Assembly: GCA_030425425.1 (NCBI GenBank)
Contig: JAUIAO010000023.1
Coordinates: 16,913 to 80,912, forward strand
Source: Bacteroidia bacterium
Lineage (GTDB): Bacteria; Bacteroidota; Bacteroidia; Cytophagales; Cyclobacteriaceae
Length of the DNA stretch: 64,000 nt
Direction: 5' to 3'
Shown piece after piece: positions 36,693-45,928 of the stretch. The translations under genes were made by a program, and so were the position numbers. Under the pieces are notes generated by a model. That model had not been told where the DNA came from. It worked only from the letters and a program-made list of their open reading frames with translations, and ran no database searches. Each line of letters starts with the position of its first letter. Within the stretch, counting starts at the first letter, position 1.

Positions 36693-37881
36693 AACAATTG
36701 ACCAGATTAAGGCACTTTCTGAAAAGTATTTTGAAGAAATACAGCAAATCAGACATCACTTGCATGCCAATCCGGAACTAAGCTTCCATGAATTCAATAC
36801 GGCAAATTTCATTGAATCAGAGCTTAAAAAGATCGGTATTACAGATTTTGTCAGAATGGCCGAAACTGGCATTACTTTCAACATCAAGGGAAACCTACCA
36901 GATAACGGCAAAGTAGTGGCCATGAGAGCTGACATAGATGCGCTACCAATAGTTGAAGCCAATGATGTCAGTTACAAATCTACGAACGAGGGTGTGATGC
37001 ATGCCTGTGGACATGATGTGCATACTTCCTCTCTTCTTGGTGCAGTAAAAATTCTCAATGATTTAAAAGATTATTTTGCCGGCACGGTGAAAATCATTTT
37101 TCAACCAGGCGAAGAAAAATTACCCGGTGGAGCTTCTATCATGATCGATGAAGGAATCCTGGAAAACCCAAAACCTGATCGAATCATAGGCCAGCATGTA
37201 ATGCCTCTAATTGATGCTGGTAAAGTAGGCTTCAGAAAAGGAATGTACATGGCCAGCGCAGATGAAATTTATTTCACTGTAAAAGGAAAAGGTGGTCATG
37301 CAGCCATGCCTGAGAATCTGATCGACCCGGTATTGATAACAAGTCATATCATAGTAGCACTACAGCAAGTGATCAGTAGAAGATCGAGCCCCAAGATTCC
37401 GAGTGTATTATCCTTTGGAGACGTACATGCAAATGGCGCTACCAATGTGATTCCAAATGAAGTGAAGGTAAAAGGCACATTCCGTACTTATGACGAAGAA
37501 TGGAGAGCAGAAGCTCATCAGATCATGACGGACATGGCCAAAGGCATGGCTCAAGCTATGGGAGGAGACTGTGATTTTGAAGTGGTAAAAGGATACCCAC
37601 ATCTCAAAAACCATCCAGAATTTACCGACGCAAACATGCAGTGGGCCAAAGAATATCTTGGAGAAGAAAATGTACAGGAAATTGACTTGTGGCTAGCAGG
37701 TGAAGATTTTGCATTCTATTCTCACCATGTAGATTCGTGTTTTTATCGATTGGGTACAAGAAATGAATCAAAAGGAATCACATCTGGTGTACATACGCCA
37801 ACTTTTGATATAGACGAATCAGCATTGAAAATTGGCATGGGGCTCTTTGCATGGCTAACCATTGCCGAGTTGAATGCATGA
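36685..37881 (+). CDS. M20-family amidohydrolase
   Basis: A 398-residue peptidase M20D-type hydrolase of N-acyl amino acids (related to hippurate, IAA-conjugate and N-acetyl-diaminopimelate hydrolases). Metal-binding residues are in MRADIDALPI, HACGHDVHTS and the PGEEKLPGGA block, with the dimerisation domain between. No signal peptide, so cytoplasmic. The substrate is undetermined. Its start overlaps the SPOR lipoprotein stop by 8 nt. Confidence 0.88.
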   Translation: MTETIDQIKALSEKYFEEIQQIRHHLHANPELSFHEFNTANFIESELKKIGITDFVRMAETGITFNIKGNLPDNGKVVAMRADIDALPIVEANDVSYKSTNEGVMHACGHDVHTSSLLGAVKILNDLKDYFAGTVKIIFQPGEEKLPGGASIMIDEGILENPKPDRIIGQHVMPLIDAGKVGFRKGMYMASADEIYFTVKGKGGHAAMPENLIDPVLITSHIIVALQQVISRRSSPKIPSVLSFGDVHANGATNVIPNEVKVKGTFRTYDEEWRAEAHQIMTDMAKGMAQAMGGDCDFEVVKGYPHLKNHPEFTDANMQWAKEYLGEENVQEIDLWLAGEDFAFYSHHVDSCFYRLGTRNESKGITSGVHTPTFDIDESALKIGMGLFAWLTIAELNA

Positions 37882-37897
37882 CTGACAATTTCAGGAC

Positions 37898-39067
37898 CTA
37901 AAGTGCCACTTCGAACTGAAGTCTGTACATCATCGAATTGAATGCTTCCTGCTCCACATAACTGACATCCCCTTGCACTTTCAGTGAGTGGCCTACGACA
38001 TATTTGGAAATGCCCAATGTATATTCTGTAATATCATTTATGGAAGATGTGGCCATGTCGGATCTGATTACCGTATATCTTCCAGCGAGTTCTACATTGG
38101 CATCTGTCAAAACGCCAAGAGCAGTTACGAAACCTGATCCCGAACCAAACCCGTCTACCTTATTGCTAGACTTCCTATTAGCATATTCAGCATTCCAGGA
38201 AACACCCTTATACTTAAAAACTGCATCTAACTGCCAAGACGATAGGTCAGAAAAGACGTACTCACCTTCCGAATCCATCAGATAGCTCCCCAAATTCCCT
38301 CGACTTCTCGGAGTATTTTCATTGTAGTCATAAGTTACACCCACCGATAACCTGGGAGACTGGTGTCTAGTGAGGTCTGCTCCAACATAATCCTCTTTTC
38401 CATTGAATTTACCAAATGGTAAAACTTCTAATCGGCCTGTATACTCATGACCATTTGAGGGATTTGACGCAATGACATTTCTACCTTCTCCCATCGAAAT
38501 AGCAAAAATATGACGAAAATAGACCCCTGATATCGAGTGTTCTCTACGAACCTGTATCCCAATATCGCGATCTAATGTAAATCTGGAGTTCACCAAACTC
38601 CGATCTACAAATTGGAGATTTTGAGAAGATACTACACGCTCTCTGTTACCTGGTAGCTTGGTCTGTCCTGCCCATAGCTCCCAACCATTAGCAAACCTCC
38701 ACCTAACCAATGCATCAAGAACAATATTGGCTGTATTGCCCATTTCATCTAATCTTCCACTTCTGGTATCTCTATTGGAAATGGCAAGTTCTAATTTGTA
38801 TTTGATTGTAGGATCAAAAGCATACCCATCAAATTTTAAGCGACACCTACGGATCATAGCTCGCTCTTCATAGGAATTAGTCTTAAAGTTTTGAACGCCT
38901 TGGTATAATGATTGAAACCTAAAGCCAAATTTCAAGGCAAAACTGGAATCTAGAGCCTGCAGTTGGATCCCTTTACCCCAATGAGCATCAATGGGAATTT
39001 GAGAATAAACTATGGCCAATGAAGACAAAAAGAGTGATAGGCAAAAAATAATAGAATGTTTTATCAA
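37898..39067 (-). CDS. OprP/OprO-type phosphate-selective porin
   Basis: A 389-residue outer-membrane beta-barrel of the Porin_O_P family, which takes up phosphate or polyphosphate anions. It has a signal peptide (about 1-22, ending VYSQ), then LQALDSSFALKFGFRFQ, RRCRLKFDGYAFDPTIKYKLELA and WAGQTKLPGNRER, the typical barrel-start pattern. The end alternates polar and hydrophobic residues (YRLQFEVAL). It is divergent from a Na/Pi cotransporter gene, which supports a role in phosphate uptake. Confidence 0.85.
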   Translation of the reverse strand: MIKHSIIFCLSLFLSSLAIVYSQIPIDAHWGKGIQLQALDSSFALKFGFRFQSLYQGVQNFKTNSYEERAMIRRCRLKFDGYAFDPTIKYKLELAISNRDTRSGRLDEMGNTANIVLDALVRWRFANGWELWAGQTKLPGNRERVVSSQNLQFVDRSLVNSRFTLDRDIGIQVRREHSISGVYFRHIFAISMGEGRNVIASNPSNGHEYTGRLEVLPFGKFNGKEDYVGADLTRHQSPRLSVGVTYDYNENTPRSRGNLGSYLMDSEGEYVFSDLSSWQLDAVFKYKGVSWNAEYANRKSSNKVDGFGSGSGFVTALGVLTDANVELAGRYTVIRSDMATSSINDITEYTLGISKYVVGHSLKVQGDVSYVEQEAFNSMMYRLQFEVAL

Positions 39068-39089
39068 AATATCAAAATTAGATTTCGTT

Positions 39090-39097
39090 CAAAGTTA
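39090..39097 (-). promoter_or_regulatory. TAnnTTTG promoter box of the OprP-type porin
   Basis: The minus strand reads TAACTTTG 22 nt ahead of the start. A second match, TAATTTTG at 39080-39073, is too close to the start codon to be used. Confidence 0.45.
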
Positions 39098-39174
39098 GTT
39101 TATTGTTAACAAACAAGCGAACAGAATTACCAAGAACATACTAGTGAGTTAACATTAGCTTAATATCCGAATAT

Positions 39175-39182
39175 TAGATTTG
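39175..39182 (+). promoter_or_regulatory. TAnnTTTG promoter box of the Na/Pi cotransporter
   Basis: TAGATTTG lies 26 nt before the start of the 573-residue transporter. The divergent region also carries GTTAACA twice (39105 and 39149), which might be a shared operator; this is unproven. Confidence 0.5.
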
Positions 39183-39208
39183 CAGAATCAACTTGAAATA
39201 CATTTTTT

Positions 39209-40930
39209 ATGAAATTCGGTTTACTTGAAGCATTAAATTTATTCGGCGCATTAGCATTCTTCATCTATGGAATGAAGATTATGAGTGAGTCGATTCAAAA
39301 GGTTGCAGGCTCTAAAATGCGCCAGATTCTTCGCTCCATGACATCCAATAGATTTAAAGGAGTTCTGACTGGCTTTCTGATTACTAGCTTAGTTCAATCC
39401 TCTTCAGCAACCACTGTTTTGGTGGTAAGCTTCGTAAATGCTGGTTTACTTTCACTTGTGGAATCAATTGGCGTAATTATGGGAGCCAACATTGGCACTA
39501 CAATCACCGCATGGCTGATTTCCATAGTTGGTTTCAAAGTCAAAATTGATGCTTATGCTTTGATTATCATCGCATTTTCATTCCCATTATTATTCTTCAG
39601 CAGAGAAAAAATCAAAACATGGGGAGAAGTATTTATTGGGTTTGCGCTTTTGTTTATGGGATTGGCTTATCTTAAAGGTGCAGTTCCCGATCTTAAGTCC
39701 AATCCGGAAATTCTTGCATTCCTGAGTAAATACTCTGATCTCGGCTTCCTTTCTACCGTACTTTTTGTTTTCATTGGCACGCTAATTACAGTAGTCGTCC
39801 AATCTTCTAGTGCTGCAATGGCACTTACTTTGGTGATGGCTAATAATGGCTGGATACCTCTGGAGTTAGCTGCTTCGATGGTATTAGGAGAAAATATAGG
39901 AACAACTATCACTGCGAATCTAGCCGCCATAGTAGGAAACGTACATGCTAAACGTGCAGCATTTGCTCATTTCATTTTCAATGTATTTGGGGTCTTATGG
40001 ATCATCCTCTTACTTCATCCATTCCTGGGAGTAATTGCAGGTTATGTGGAGAGTACAACAGGATTTTCACCTTATAACAATGCTGAATCAATCCCAATTG
40101 CATTGTCAATTTTTCATACTTCATTTAATATCATAAACGCTCTCTTGCTGGTAGGTTTTGTTAAACACATCGCAAATGTTGTTGTGAAAGTTATCAAAGC
40201 GAAAGGAGAAGATTCAGAGGAATTTAAACTGGAGTACATCGGTACCGGATTGATGAACACTGCGGAGCTTTCACTTGAAGAGGCCCAAAAAGAAACAGCC
40301 GCTTTTGGACAAATATTATCGAAAATGTCCAAAACTATGCGTGAGCTTTTGGATGAGAAAAAACCTAAAAAACAGAAGAAACTCATTAAAAAGATGAGGA
40401 AATTCGAAGAGGTAACAGACCATTTCGAAGACGAGATCAGTAAATATCTTTCTAAGGTGACTGATAGCAGCCTAAGTGCCTCAGCTTCTGCAAGAGTGGT
40501 CAGTTTGATGAGTATAATCAATGATCTTGAGAGAATTGGAGACGTTTACTTTCAAATGTCCAAAGATTTTGAAAAAAAGGCTGAAGATTCTCCTGGCTTT
40601 AACGACAAACAAAAAGACCACCTGATTAAAATGCATGATTTGGTAGATGATGCTATCCAAACCATGAACAAAAACCTGAACTCTGATTACTCAAAAACCT
40701 CAATAGATGAGGCTTTGGTTCATGAGAAAAACATTGATTCTTACAGAAACAAGTTAAGAAATCACCATCTGAGCCAAATGGATAAGAAAGGCTACAACCC
40801 ACAAACAGGGACATTGTACAAAGATTTATTTATGTCTTATGAAAAGGTTGGAGATCATGTGATAAACGTCACTGAAGGAATTACTGGTGAATCTGAAAGA
40901 AAGATTAAACAGGATAAAGAAATTGAGTAA
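39209..40930 (+). CDS. Na/Pi cotransporter family protein with PhoU-like tail
   Basis: A 573-residue type II sodium/phosphate symporter. The membrane part (about 1-325) contains the inverted-repeat QSSS motifs in SLVQSSSATTVLVV and VVVQSSSAAMALTL, with GANIGTTITAW and GENIGTTITAN after each. The cytoplasmic tail (about 350-550) is helical and PhoU-like. It is divergent from an OprP-type porin and followed by a second, shorter transporter of the same family. Confidence 0.92.
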   Translation: MKFGLLEALNLFGALAFFIYGMKIMSESIQKVAGSKMRQILRSMTSNRFKGVLTGFLITSLVQSSSATTVLVVSFVNAGLLSLVESIGVIMGANIGTTITAWLISIVGFKVKIDAYALIIIAFSFPLLFFSREKIKTWGEVFIGFALLFMGLAYLKGAVPDLKSNPEILAFLSKYSDLGFLSTVLFVFIGTLITVVVQSSSAAMALTLVMANNGWIPLELAASMVLGENIGTTITANLAAIVGNVHAKRAAFAHFIFNVFGVLWIILLLHPFLGVIAGYVESTTGFSPYNNAESIPIALSIFHTSFNIINALLLVGFVKHIANVVVKVIKAKGEDSEEFKLEYIGTGLMNTAELSLEEAQKETAAFGQILSKMSKTMRELLDEKKPKKQKKLIKKMRKFEEVTDHFEDEISKYLSKVTDSSLSASASARVVSLMSIINDLERIGDVYFQMSKDFEKKAEDSPGFNDKQKDHLIKMHDLVDDAIQTMNKNLNSDYSKTSIDEALVHEKNIDSYRNKLRNHHLSQMDKKGYNPQTGTLYKDLFMSYEKVGDHVINVTEGITGESERKIKQDKEIE

Positions 40931-42122
40931 TCAATCTACAGCCTTTTTGAAATCAGCGACATTGCGTACTACCCAGGGCAAATACACATCTTCTTGGAAG
41001 TTAATCACCACATTATTTACTTCAATAATTGGTTTTTTTCTTGCCATGCACCTCATAGGATTGTCATTACAATCTGTGGGCACAGGGTTTGCTTTGGATT
41101 TTCAAGCAGCTCTTTCGAATCCAGCTATTGGTCTATTCATTGGTCTATTAGGCACTGCCATACTTCAGAGTAGCTCTACTACTACTTCTATGACCGTGGC
41201 AGCTGTCGCCGTAGGAACGCTATCACTGGAAAATGCCATCCCGGTGGTTATGGGAGCCAATATAGGCACTACGCTTACCAGCTCCATCGTATCCATGAGT
41301 TATGTTACTAAGACTAGGGAATTCAAAAAAGCGGTCTCAGCTGGTGTAATCCATGATCTTTTCAATGTATTTGTTTGCATCATTCTTTTTCCTCTAGAGT
41401 TAAAATTTGGCATTCTCAGTAAACTAAGTTTATACCTGTCTTCAGCAATTGGCCTAAGTAATCCGTCAAATATCATTGCCGAAAAATGGACTCTTTATCA
41501 ATTTACTGACAACATAGGTTTAAAAATTATTTCATGGATTGGAGCCATCCCAATGCTTCTGCTCGCGTTTGTTATGCTTTTCCTTGTGGTAAAAAACATC
41601 TCCAACATTCTTTACAAAGAACTCATTGGATCCACGAAAGAGAAATTTGAGTCTTTGGCTTTTAAAAATACTTTCAAATCATTTGGTTGGGGATTCCTAT
41701 TGACTGCTATCATACAAAGCAGTTCGATTACCACATCCCTAATGGTACCGCTCGTCGCTACTGGTAAAGTAGAACTAAAACGCGCGTTTCAGTTCATTAT
41801 GGGTGCCAATCTGGGAACCACTATCACCGCATTGATAGCTGCGATGTTCAAAAGTGAAGCTGCAGTAAGTCTTGCTATTGCACATTTTCTATTCAACTCC
41901 TTTGGAGTGATTCTATTTCTGGCATTTCCATATATAAGACAGATTCCAATATTATTATCCGAAAAACTAGGGACATTCTCTTTGAAGTATAAGCTCACAG
42001 CCTTTACCTATATCATGTTTTTGTTCTTTCTTTTGCCATTCACTTTAATCTACTTCAGCAAAGAACATAAAACCACACCTGTAACATCCAAAACCACCAC
42101 TGAAGTGACGGCAAATAAATAG
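40887..42122 (+). CDS. Na/Pi symporter, no PhoU tail
   Basis: A 411-residue second member of the type II Na/Pi family, with QSSS motifs in TAILQSSSTTTSMTV and TAIIQSSSITTSLMV, each followed by a GANxGTT block. It lacks the PhoU-like C-terminal domain of its neighbour. The ORF begins at GTG 40887, which would overlap the upstream gene by 44 nt; TTG 40923 is an alternative giving an 8-nt overlap. The two transporters are certainly co-transcribed. Confidence 0.88.
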   Translation: MNLKERLNRIKKLSNQSTAFLKSATLRTTQGKYTSSWKLITTLFTSIIGFFLAMHLIGLSLQSVGTGFALDFQAALSNPAIGLFIGLLGTAILQSSSTTTSMTVAAVAVGTLSLENAIPVVMGANIGTTLTSSIVSMSYVTKTREFKKAVSAGVIHDLFNVFVCIILFPLELKFGILSKLSLYLSSAIGLSNPSNIIAEKWTLYQFTDNIGLKIISWIGAIPMLLLAFVMLFLVVKNISNILYKELIGSTKEKFESLAFKNTFKSFGWGFLLTAIIQSSSITTSLMVPLVATGKVELKRAFQFIMGANLGTTITALIAAMFKSEAAVSLAIAHFLFNSFGVILFLAFPYIRQIPILLSEKLGTFSLKYKLTAFTYIMFLFFLLPFTLIYFSKEHKTTPVTSKTTTEVTANK

Positions 42123-42187
42123 TTGATCACTTCTACGCCTGCTTCACTTTCGCTAATATTGTTAGAGACAATTAACTCACCTCTTTT

Positions 42188-42547
42188 ATGCTGGTTTGGA
42201 ACAATCTTATTGATAAAATATCGGAGTATATAAGACTCAAAGGTGAAAAGCTCAAGCTGGAAATCATCACTCAGATTTCGAGGCTTCTTGCTCATTTGGT
42301 AGCATTTCTATTCATTGCCGTCATTGGTGTATTTTTTCTGATTTTCGCCTCCCTTTCTTTAGGAGCTTACCTCAATTGGGTTTTAGACAGCACCTTTCTT
42401 GGTTATCTGATTGTAGGAGGGCTTTATTTCATTATTTTGATCGGAATATTCTTTCTCTTGCGATCCAATAAAATTCAGAATTGGCTGGAAACACTCTTTA
42501 TAAGTCTTAGTGAAAACGAAGAATTCAGTGACGAAGATGAAATCTGA
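42188..42547 (+). CDS. Phage-holin-III-like / YqjE-type membrane protein
   Basis: A 119-residue protein with an amphipathic, charged N-terminus (LIDKISEYIRLKGEKLKLE) and two membrane helices (about 39-62 and 74-97). This matches the small 'phage holin family' (DUF1469/YqjE-like) membrane proteins that are chromosomal and unrelated to lysis. It overlaps the next gene, which also encodes a small envelope protein. Confidence 0.75.
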   Translation: MLVWNNLIDKISEYIRLKGEKLKLEIITQISRLLAHLVAFLFIAVIGVFFLIFASLSLGAYLNWVLDSTFLGYLIVGGLYFIILIGIFFLLRSNKIQNWLETLFISLSENEEFSDEDEI

Positions 42548-42920
42548 AAAATGGACCAAACGCAAATCACAACTGCTAAGAAAAGAGGAGTCTATCAAGG
42601 ACGAATTGAATCTGGCGGGAGATGAGTTTATGACTCAGGCAAAAAAAGTGTCTATCAGCACGTTAGGTGTTGGGGCTACAGTTCTAGCTGGATATATGAC
42701 TTACAGATTTTTCTTCAAGGAAGAAAAAGATGAAGAAATAGAACAACTGAAGAAAGAAAAGGCCGAGCTAAAAGGAAAAAACAAAGCTCTGGAAGGGATG
42801 AAAAAGGCTTTTACCGAAAGAATGCTTGCTCAGGCGGTGAGCTATGCTGGTGATCGATTGATCAATTATCTGGACAAAATGGGGATAGATTCTTCAGCGA
42901 AAAAACCTACTAAACATTGA
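42537..42920 (+). CDS. Small membrane-associated coiled-coil protein, YtxH-like
   Basis: A 127-residue protein. The ORF track start (42510) lies well inside the upstream gene. The ATG at 42537 (MKSEKW) gives an 11-nt overlap and is preferred. A basic N-terminus is followed by one hydrophobic helix (about 38-56, STLGVGATVLAGYMTY), then a coiled coil rich in Glu and Lys. No named function. It overlaps the convergent AraC gene by 11 nt. Confidence 0.65.
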   Translation: MKSEKWTKRKSQLLRKEESIKDELNLAGDEFMTQAKKVSISTLGVGATVLAGYMTYRFFFKEEKDEEIEQLKKEKAELKGKNKALEGMKKAFTERMLAQAVSYAGDRLINYLDKMGIDSSAKKPTKH

Positions 42921-43824
42921 TCAAAGACTCGCGTCTTCTCATCTTTCCTGCGGGTATCCCAAACATCATTTTAAATCTGCGACAGAAATAAGCAGTGTCC
43001 TTATACCCTACATCTTTTCCAATTTCGCGAATGCTTAATTTGGAAGTTCGTAGCAGATTTACAGCCTCCTCCATCCTTTGATATTCAATATAATCTTGCG
43101 GGTTGATACCTGTGAGCATTTTGAAATATTGCCCCACATAATCTTCAGAAACATTTGCCACATTTGCCAAGACCTTATTGGACAAATCCTGGCCCAGGTT
43201 CTCTTTAATAAAGGTGAAAATATCTATCAAACGTGGATCCTTGAAGTAAGTACTGTTGGTTGCAAATTGTTCTACAAAAAGTCCTTGTTTCAAAATATAT
43301 CGGATCAATTCTACAGCTAATTGTTCGGTAAGTACTTTAATAATCCGATCCTTTCCTGGCGCATTGTTCGCTACTTCATCATTTACAGATTTGATCAATG
43401 AGATGATTTTGGGCGATTTACCGATTTTAAATGCTGGAATGTCCAGCGAAGCAAAAAAGTTTACTGAATCGAAAGCCTTCGCCTCAAAAGACACATAACT
43501 ATAATTTTCTCCAGACGGCTTTTCGTCACCAAAACTTTTGAAATAAAGCTCCTTATTATTTAAAAATTCATCTTTAGATAAGCTCACAGCCTTGTTACTG
43601 CCATAAGTAATGGACATAGGCCGTCCACCAGGAACGAAGAAAACCTCCCCTTCTTTACACTGTTCTTTTTCCTTCCCAAAGCTGACTATTCCCTTGTTAA
43701 CCAGTATAAGTGAATTCTCAATTTCATAGTTATTCTGAATGGTCACAGGCTTCAGAATATTAATATTCCTAGCCTTGATAAACCTTACTCCCAGTGATTC
43801 TATGATCTTGTTATAATCCTCCAC
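42910..43824 (-). CDS. AraC-family transcriptional regulator
   Basis: A 304-residue regulator starting at GTG 43824. The N-terminal half is a cupin-like ligand-binding region, including EVFFVPGGRPMSI. The C-terminal AraC/XylS DNA-binding domain (about 200-298) has two helix-turn-helix motifs, with LSIREIGKDVGYKDTAYFCR and the closing FKMMFGIPAGKMRR. Target genes are unknown; no catabolic operon is adjacent. Confidence 0.88.
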   Translation of the reverse strand: MEDYNKIIESLGVRFIKARNINILKPVTIQNNYEIENSLILVNKGIVSFGKEKEQCKEGEVFFVPGGRPMSITYGSNKAVSLSKDEFLNNKELYFKSFGDEKPSGENYSYVSFEAKAFDSVNFFASLDIPAFKIGKSPKIISLIKSVNDEVANNAPGKDRIIKVLTEQLAVELIRYILKQGLFVEQFATNSTYFKDPRLIDIFTFIKENLGQDLSNKVLANVANVSEDYVGQYFKMLTGINPQDYIEYQRMEEAVNLLRTSKLSIREIGKDVGYKDTAYFCRRFKMMFGIPAGKMRRRESLINV

Positions 43825-43913
43825 TTATTTAGATAATATGATTAAACATTGAAAAAATAATGTTTTCCGAACGGAAAATTGTATAAAACTAATATCAAAA
43901 AATCACATTATCC

Positions 43914-43943
43914 AAAAATCAGGGGAATAATCCCCTGATTTGA
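43914..43943 (-). terminator. Terminator after the acyl-CoA dehydrogenase gene
   Basis: AAATCAGGGG-AATAAT-CCCCTGATTT; read on the minus strand it is followed by a short T run, just past the stop of the acyl-CoA dehydrogenase gene. Confidence 0.85.
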
Positions 43944-43950
43944 AATTATA

Positions 43951-45090
43951 TTATTTTAATAAACCACGAGAAATCACGATCCTTTGAATTTCAGACGTGC
44001 CTTCATAAATCTGAGTGATTTTGGCATCTCGCATCATTCTTTCTACATGATATTCCTTCACATAGCCATACCCACCATGTATTTGAACCGCCTCTGTAGC
44101 ATTGTGCATAGCAGCCTCAGAAGCAAATAATTTTGCCATGGCACTGGCTTCTCCATAGTCTTTCCCTTCATCCTTTAGTCGGGCGGCCTTGAGCAGTAGC
44201 ATTCTCGAGGCTTCAACTTTGGTGGCCATATCTGCAAGTTTAAATTGTATGGCCTGGTGCTTGGCAATTTCTTTGCCAAATGCTTTTCTCTCTTTAGCGT
44301 AAGCAACAGACCGTTCCAGCGCTCCTGCAGCTATTCCAAGAGCCTGAGCACCTATTCCAATCCTACCGCCATTTAAAGTATTCATAGCAAATGTGAACCC
44401 AAACCCATCTTCTCCTATCCTATTCTCTTTAGGGACTTTTACATCCGTAAACATCAACGAATGAGTATCTGACCCACGGATTCCCATTTTGTCCTCTTTC
44501 TTACCAACTACAAAACCTTCCATCTCACGCTCTACGATCAAACAGTTGATTCCTTTGTGCTTCAATTCGGGGTGTGTCTGAGCCATGACCAGATAGATTG
44601 ATGCTGAATTCCCATTGGTGATCCAGTTTTTGGTGCCATTGAGTAAATAATGATCTCCTTTATCTTCAGCTGTGGTCCTCTGAGAGGTGGCATCAGACCC
44701 AGCTTCTGGCTCACTTAAACAAAAAGCTCCAATGACTTCTCCCGAGGATAAACGAGGTAAGTACTTCTGTTTCTGTTCTTCCGAACCAAATTTTTCTATG
44801 CCCCAGCAGACAAGACTGTTATTCACTGACATGCTCACTGAAGCAGAAGCATCTATTTTCGAGATCTCTTCCATAGCCAAAACGTAAGAAACAGTATCCA
44901 TCCCTCCTCCTCCATATTTTGGGTCTACCATCATTCCCATAAATCCGAGCTCACCCATCATTTTGACCTGTTCTTTCGGAAATCGCTGCTCATTGTCTCG
45001 TTCTATTACGCCAGGAAGCAGTTCCTTTTCAGCAAAATCTCTTGCCGCTTCCCTTACAGCCAGGTGCTCTTCAGTTAAGTTAAAATCCAT
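43951..45090 (-). CDS. Acyl-CoA dehydrogenase
   Basis: A 379-residue FAD-dependent acyl-CoA dehydrogenase, close to short-chain or butyryl-CoA dehydrogenases. It has CLSEPEAGSDA, GTKNWITNG, QIHGGYGYVKEYHVERMMRD, and the catalytic glutamate in QIYEGTSEIQR. It catalyses the first step of beta-oxidation and passes electrons to ETF. It stands alone between two terminators and has its own TAAATTTG box. Confidence 0.94.
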   Translation of the reverse strand: MDFNLTEEHLAVREAARDFAEKELLPGVIERDNEQRFPKEQVKMMGELGFMGMMVDPKYGGGGMDTVSYVLAMEEISKIDASASVSMSVNNSLVCWGIEKFGSEEQKQKYLPRLSSGEVIGAFCLSEPEAGSDATSQRTTAEDKGDHYLLNGTKNWITNGNSASIYLVMAQTHPELKHKGINCLIVEREMEGFVVGKKEDKMGIRGSDTHSLMFTDVKVPKENRIGEDGFGFTFAMNTLNGGRIGIGAQALGIAAGALERSVAYAKERKAFGKEIAKHQAIQFKLADMATKVEASRMLLLKAARLKDEGKDYGEASAMAKLFASEAAMHNATEAVQIHGGYGYVKEYHVERMMRDAKITQIYEGTSEIQRIVISRGLLK

Positions 45091-45124
45091 TTAGTTATTG
45101 GGTTAAATGTTAATGTTTGTATGA

Positions 45125-45132
45125 CAAATTTA
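45125..45132 (-). promoter_or_regulatory. TAnnTTTG promoter box of the acyl-CoA dehydrogenase gene
   Basis: The minus strand reads TAAATTTG 34 nt ahead of the start codon. Confidence 0.5.
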
Positions 45133-45171
45133 ATTTAAATTTATTATGCATGCAGACTATATCAACATAAT

Positions 45172-45201
45172 AAAACCTGTGAATAAAGATTCACAGGTTT
45201 T
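45172..45201 (-). terminator. Terminator of the panC-to-metallopeptidase operon
   Basis: A perfect 13-pair stem, AAAACCTGTGAAT with its reverse complement around AAAG, lies 41 nt past the metallopeptidase stop on the minus strand. Confidence 0.88.
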
Positions 45202-45242
45202 AAATGGTTCCTGTATGGCAACCGAAATTATGCTGAGTTCAT

Positions 45243-45926
45243 TTATTCATCCCCCAAAAACATCATTACATAATAAAGAAGTGTGGTAATCGCACCAAGA
45301 GCTGCAATTAAATAAGTAGAAGCTGCCGCATTTAATGCGTCTTTTGCCATATAATGCTCTTCACTGTTCACAATATTTCGATCTTTTATCCAAGCCAAGG
45401 CACGATTGCTGGCGTCATATTCTACTGGTAATGTTACCAAAGAAAACAAAGTGATCACTGCCTGACAGGCTATGAGAATCAATAATATGTTTTGAAAACC
45501 AATATTGAGAAAAAACATCCCTCCAAATATGGAAGCCAGTATGATAAAATTCATGATTCTACCACTTACATTCTGGATAGGTACCATAGCACTTCTAAAT
45601 TCCAGAAAACTGTAAGCGGTAGCATGTTGTACAGCATGACCACACTCGTGTGCTGCTACCGCAGCAGCAGCTGTTGATCTTCCATGGTACACATCTGGAC
45701 TAAGATTTACTGTTTTATTAGCTGGATTGTAATGATCCGTCAACTGTCCTTCTACGGAAGTGACAGAGACATCATAAATACCATTATCAGCCAGCATTAG
45801 CTCAGCCACTTCCCTTCCCGAGAGCCCTGACGAGAGCGGAATTTGGGAGTATTTCTTAAACTTCTTTTTCAGTCTATTACTTGCTATCAGACTGACTATA
45901 AAGAATACAATGAAAATAATAATCAT
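45243..45926 (-). CDS. Membrane zinc metallopeptidase, YugP family
   Basis: A 227-residue membrane protease of the neutral zinc metallopeptidase type (PF04298). An N-terminal helix (1-16) is followed by the zinc site AAHECGHAVQHA (HExxH) and further helices at about 125-165 and 200-222. Function in Bacteroidota is not established. It is the last gene of the panC-panD-flippase-heptose adenylyltransferase run, 2 nt after its neighbour. Confidence 0.88.
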   Translation of the reverse strand: MIIIFIVFFIVSLIASNRLKKKFKKYSQIPLSSGLSGREVAELMLADNGIYDVSVTSVEGQLTDHYNPANKTVNLSPDVYHGRSTAAAAVAAHECGHAVQHATAYSFLEFRSAMVPIQNVSGRIMNFIILASIFGGMFFLNIGFQNILLILIACQAVITLFSLVTLPVEYDASNRALAWIKDRNIVNSEEHYMAKDALNAAASTYLIAALGAITTLLYYVMMFLGDE

Positions 45927-45928
45927 CT

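Noticed and set aside
39098-39174. A PhoB box between the porin and the Na/Pi transporter
   Set aside because: GTTAACA occurs twice but 44 bases apart, and no direct repeats with 11-base spacing like known pho boxes were found.
40114-40521. 135-residue minus-strand ORF
   Set aside because: It is antisense to the PhoU-like tail of the Na/Pi cotransporter; no independent support.
42188-42547. Phage holin
   Set aside because: The family name suggests lysis, but there are no phage genes nearby and such YqjE-like proteins are common chromosomal membrane proteins.
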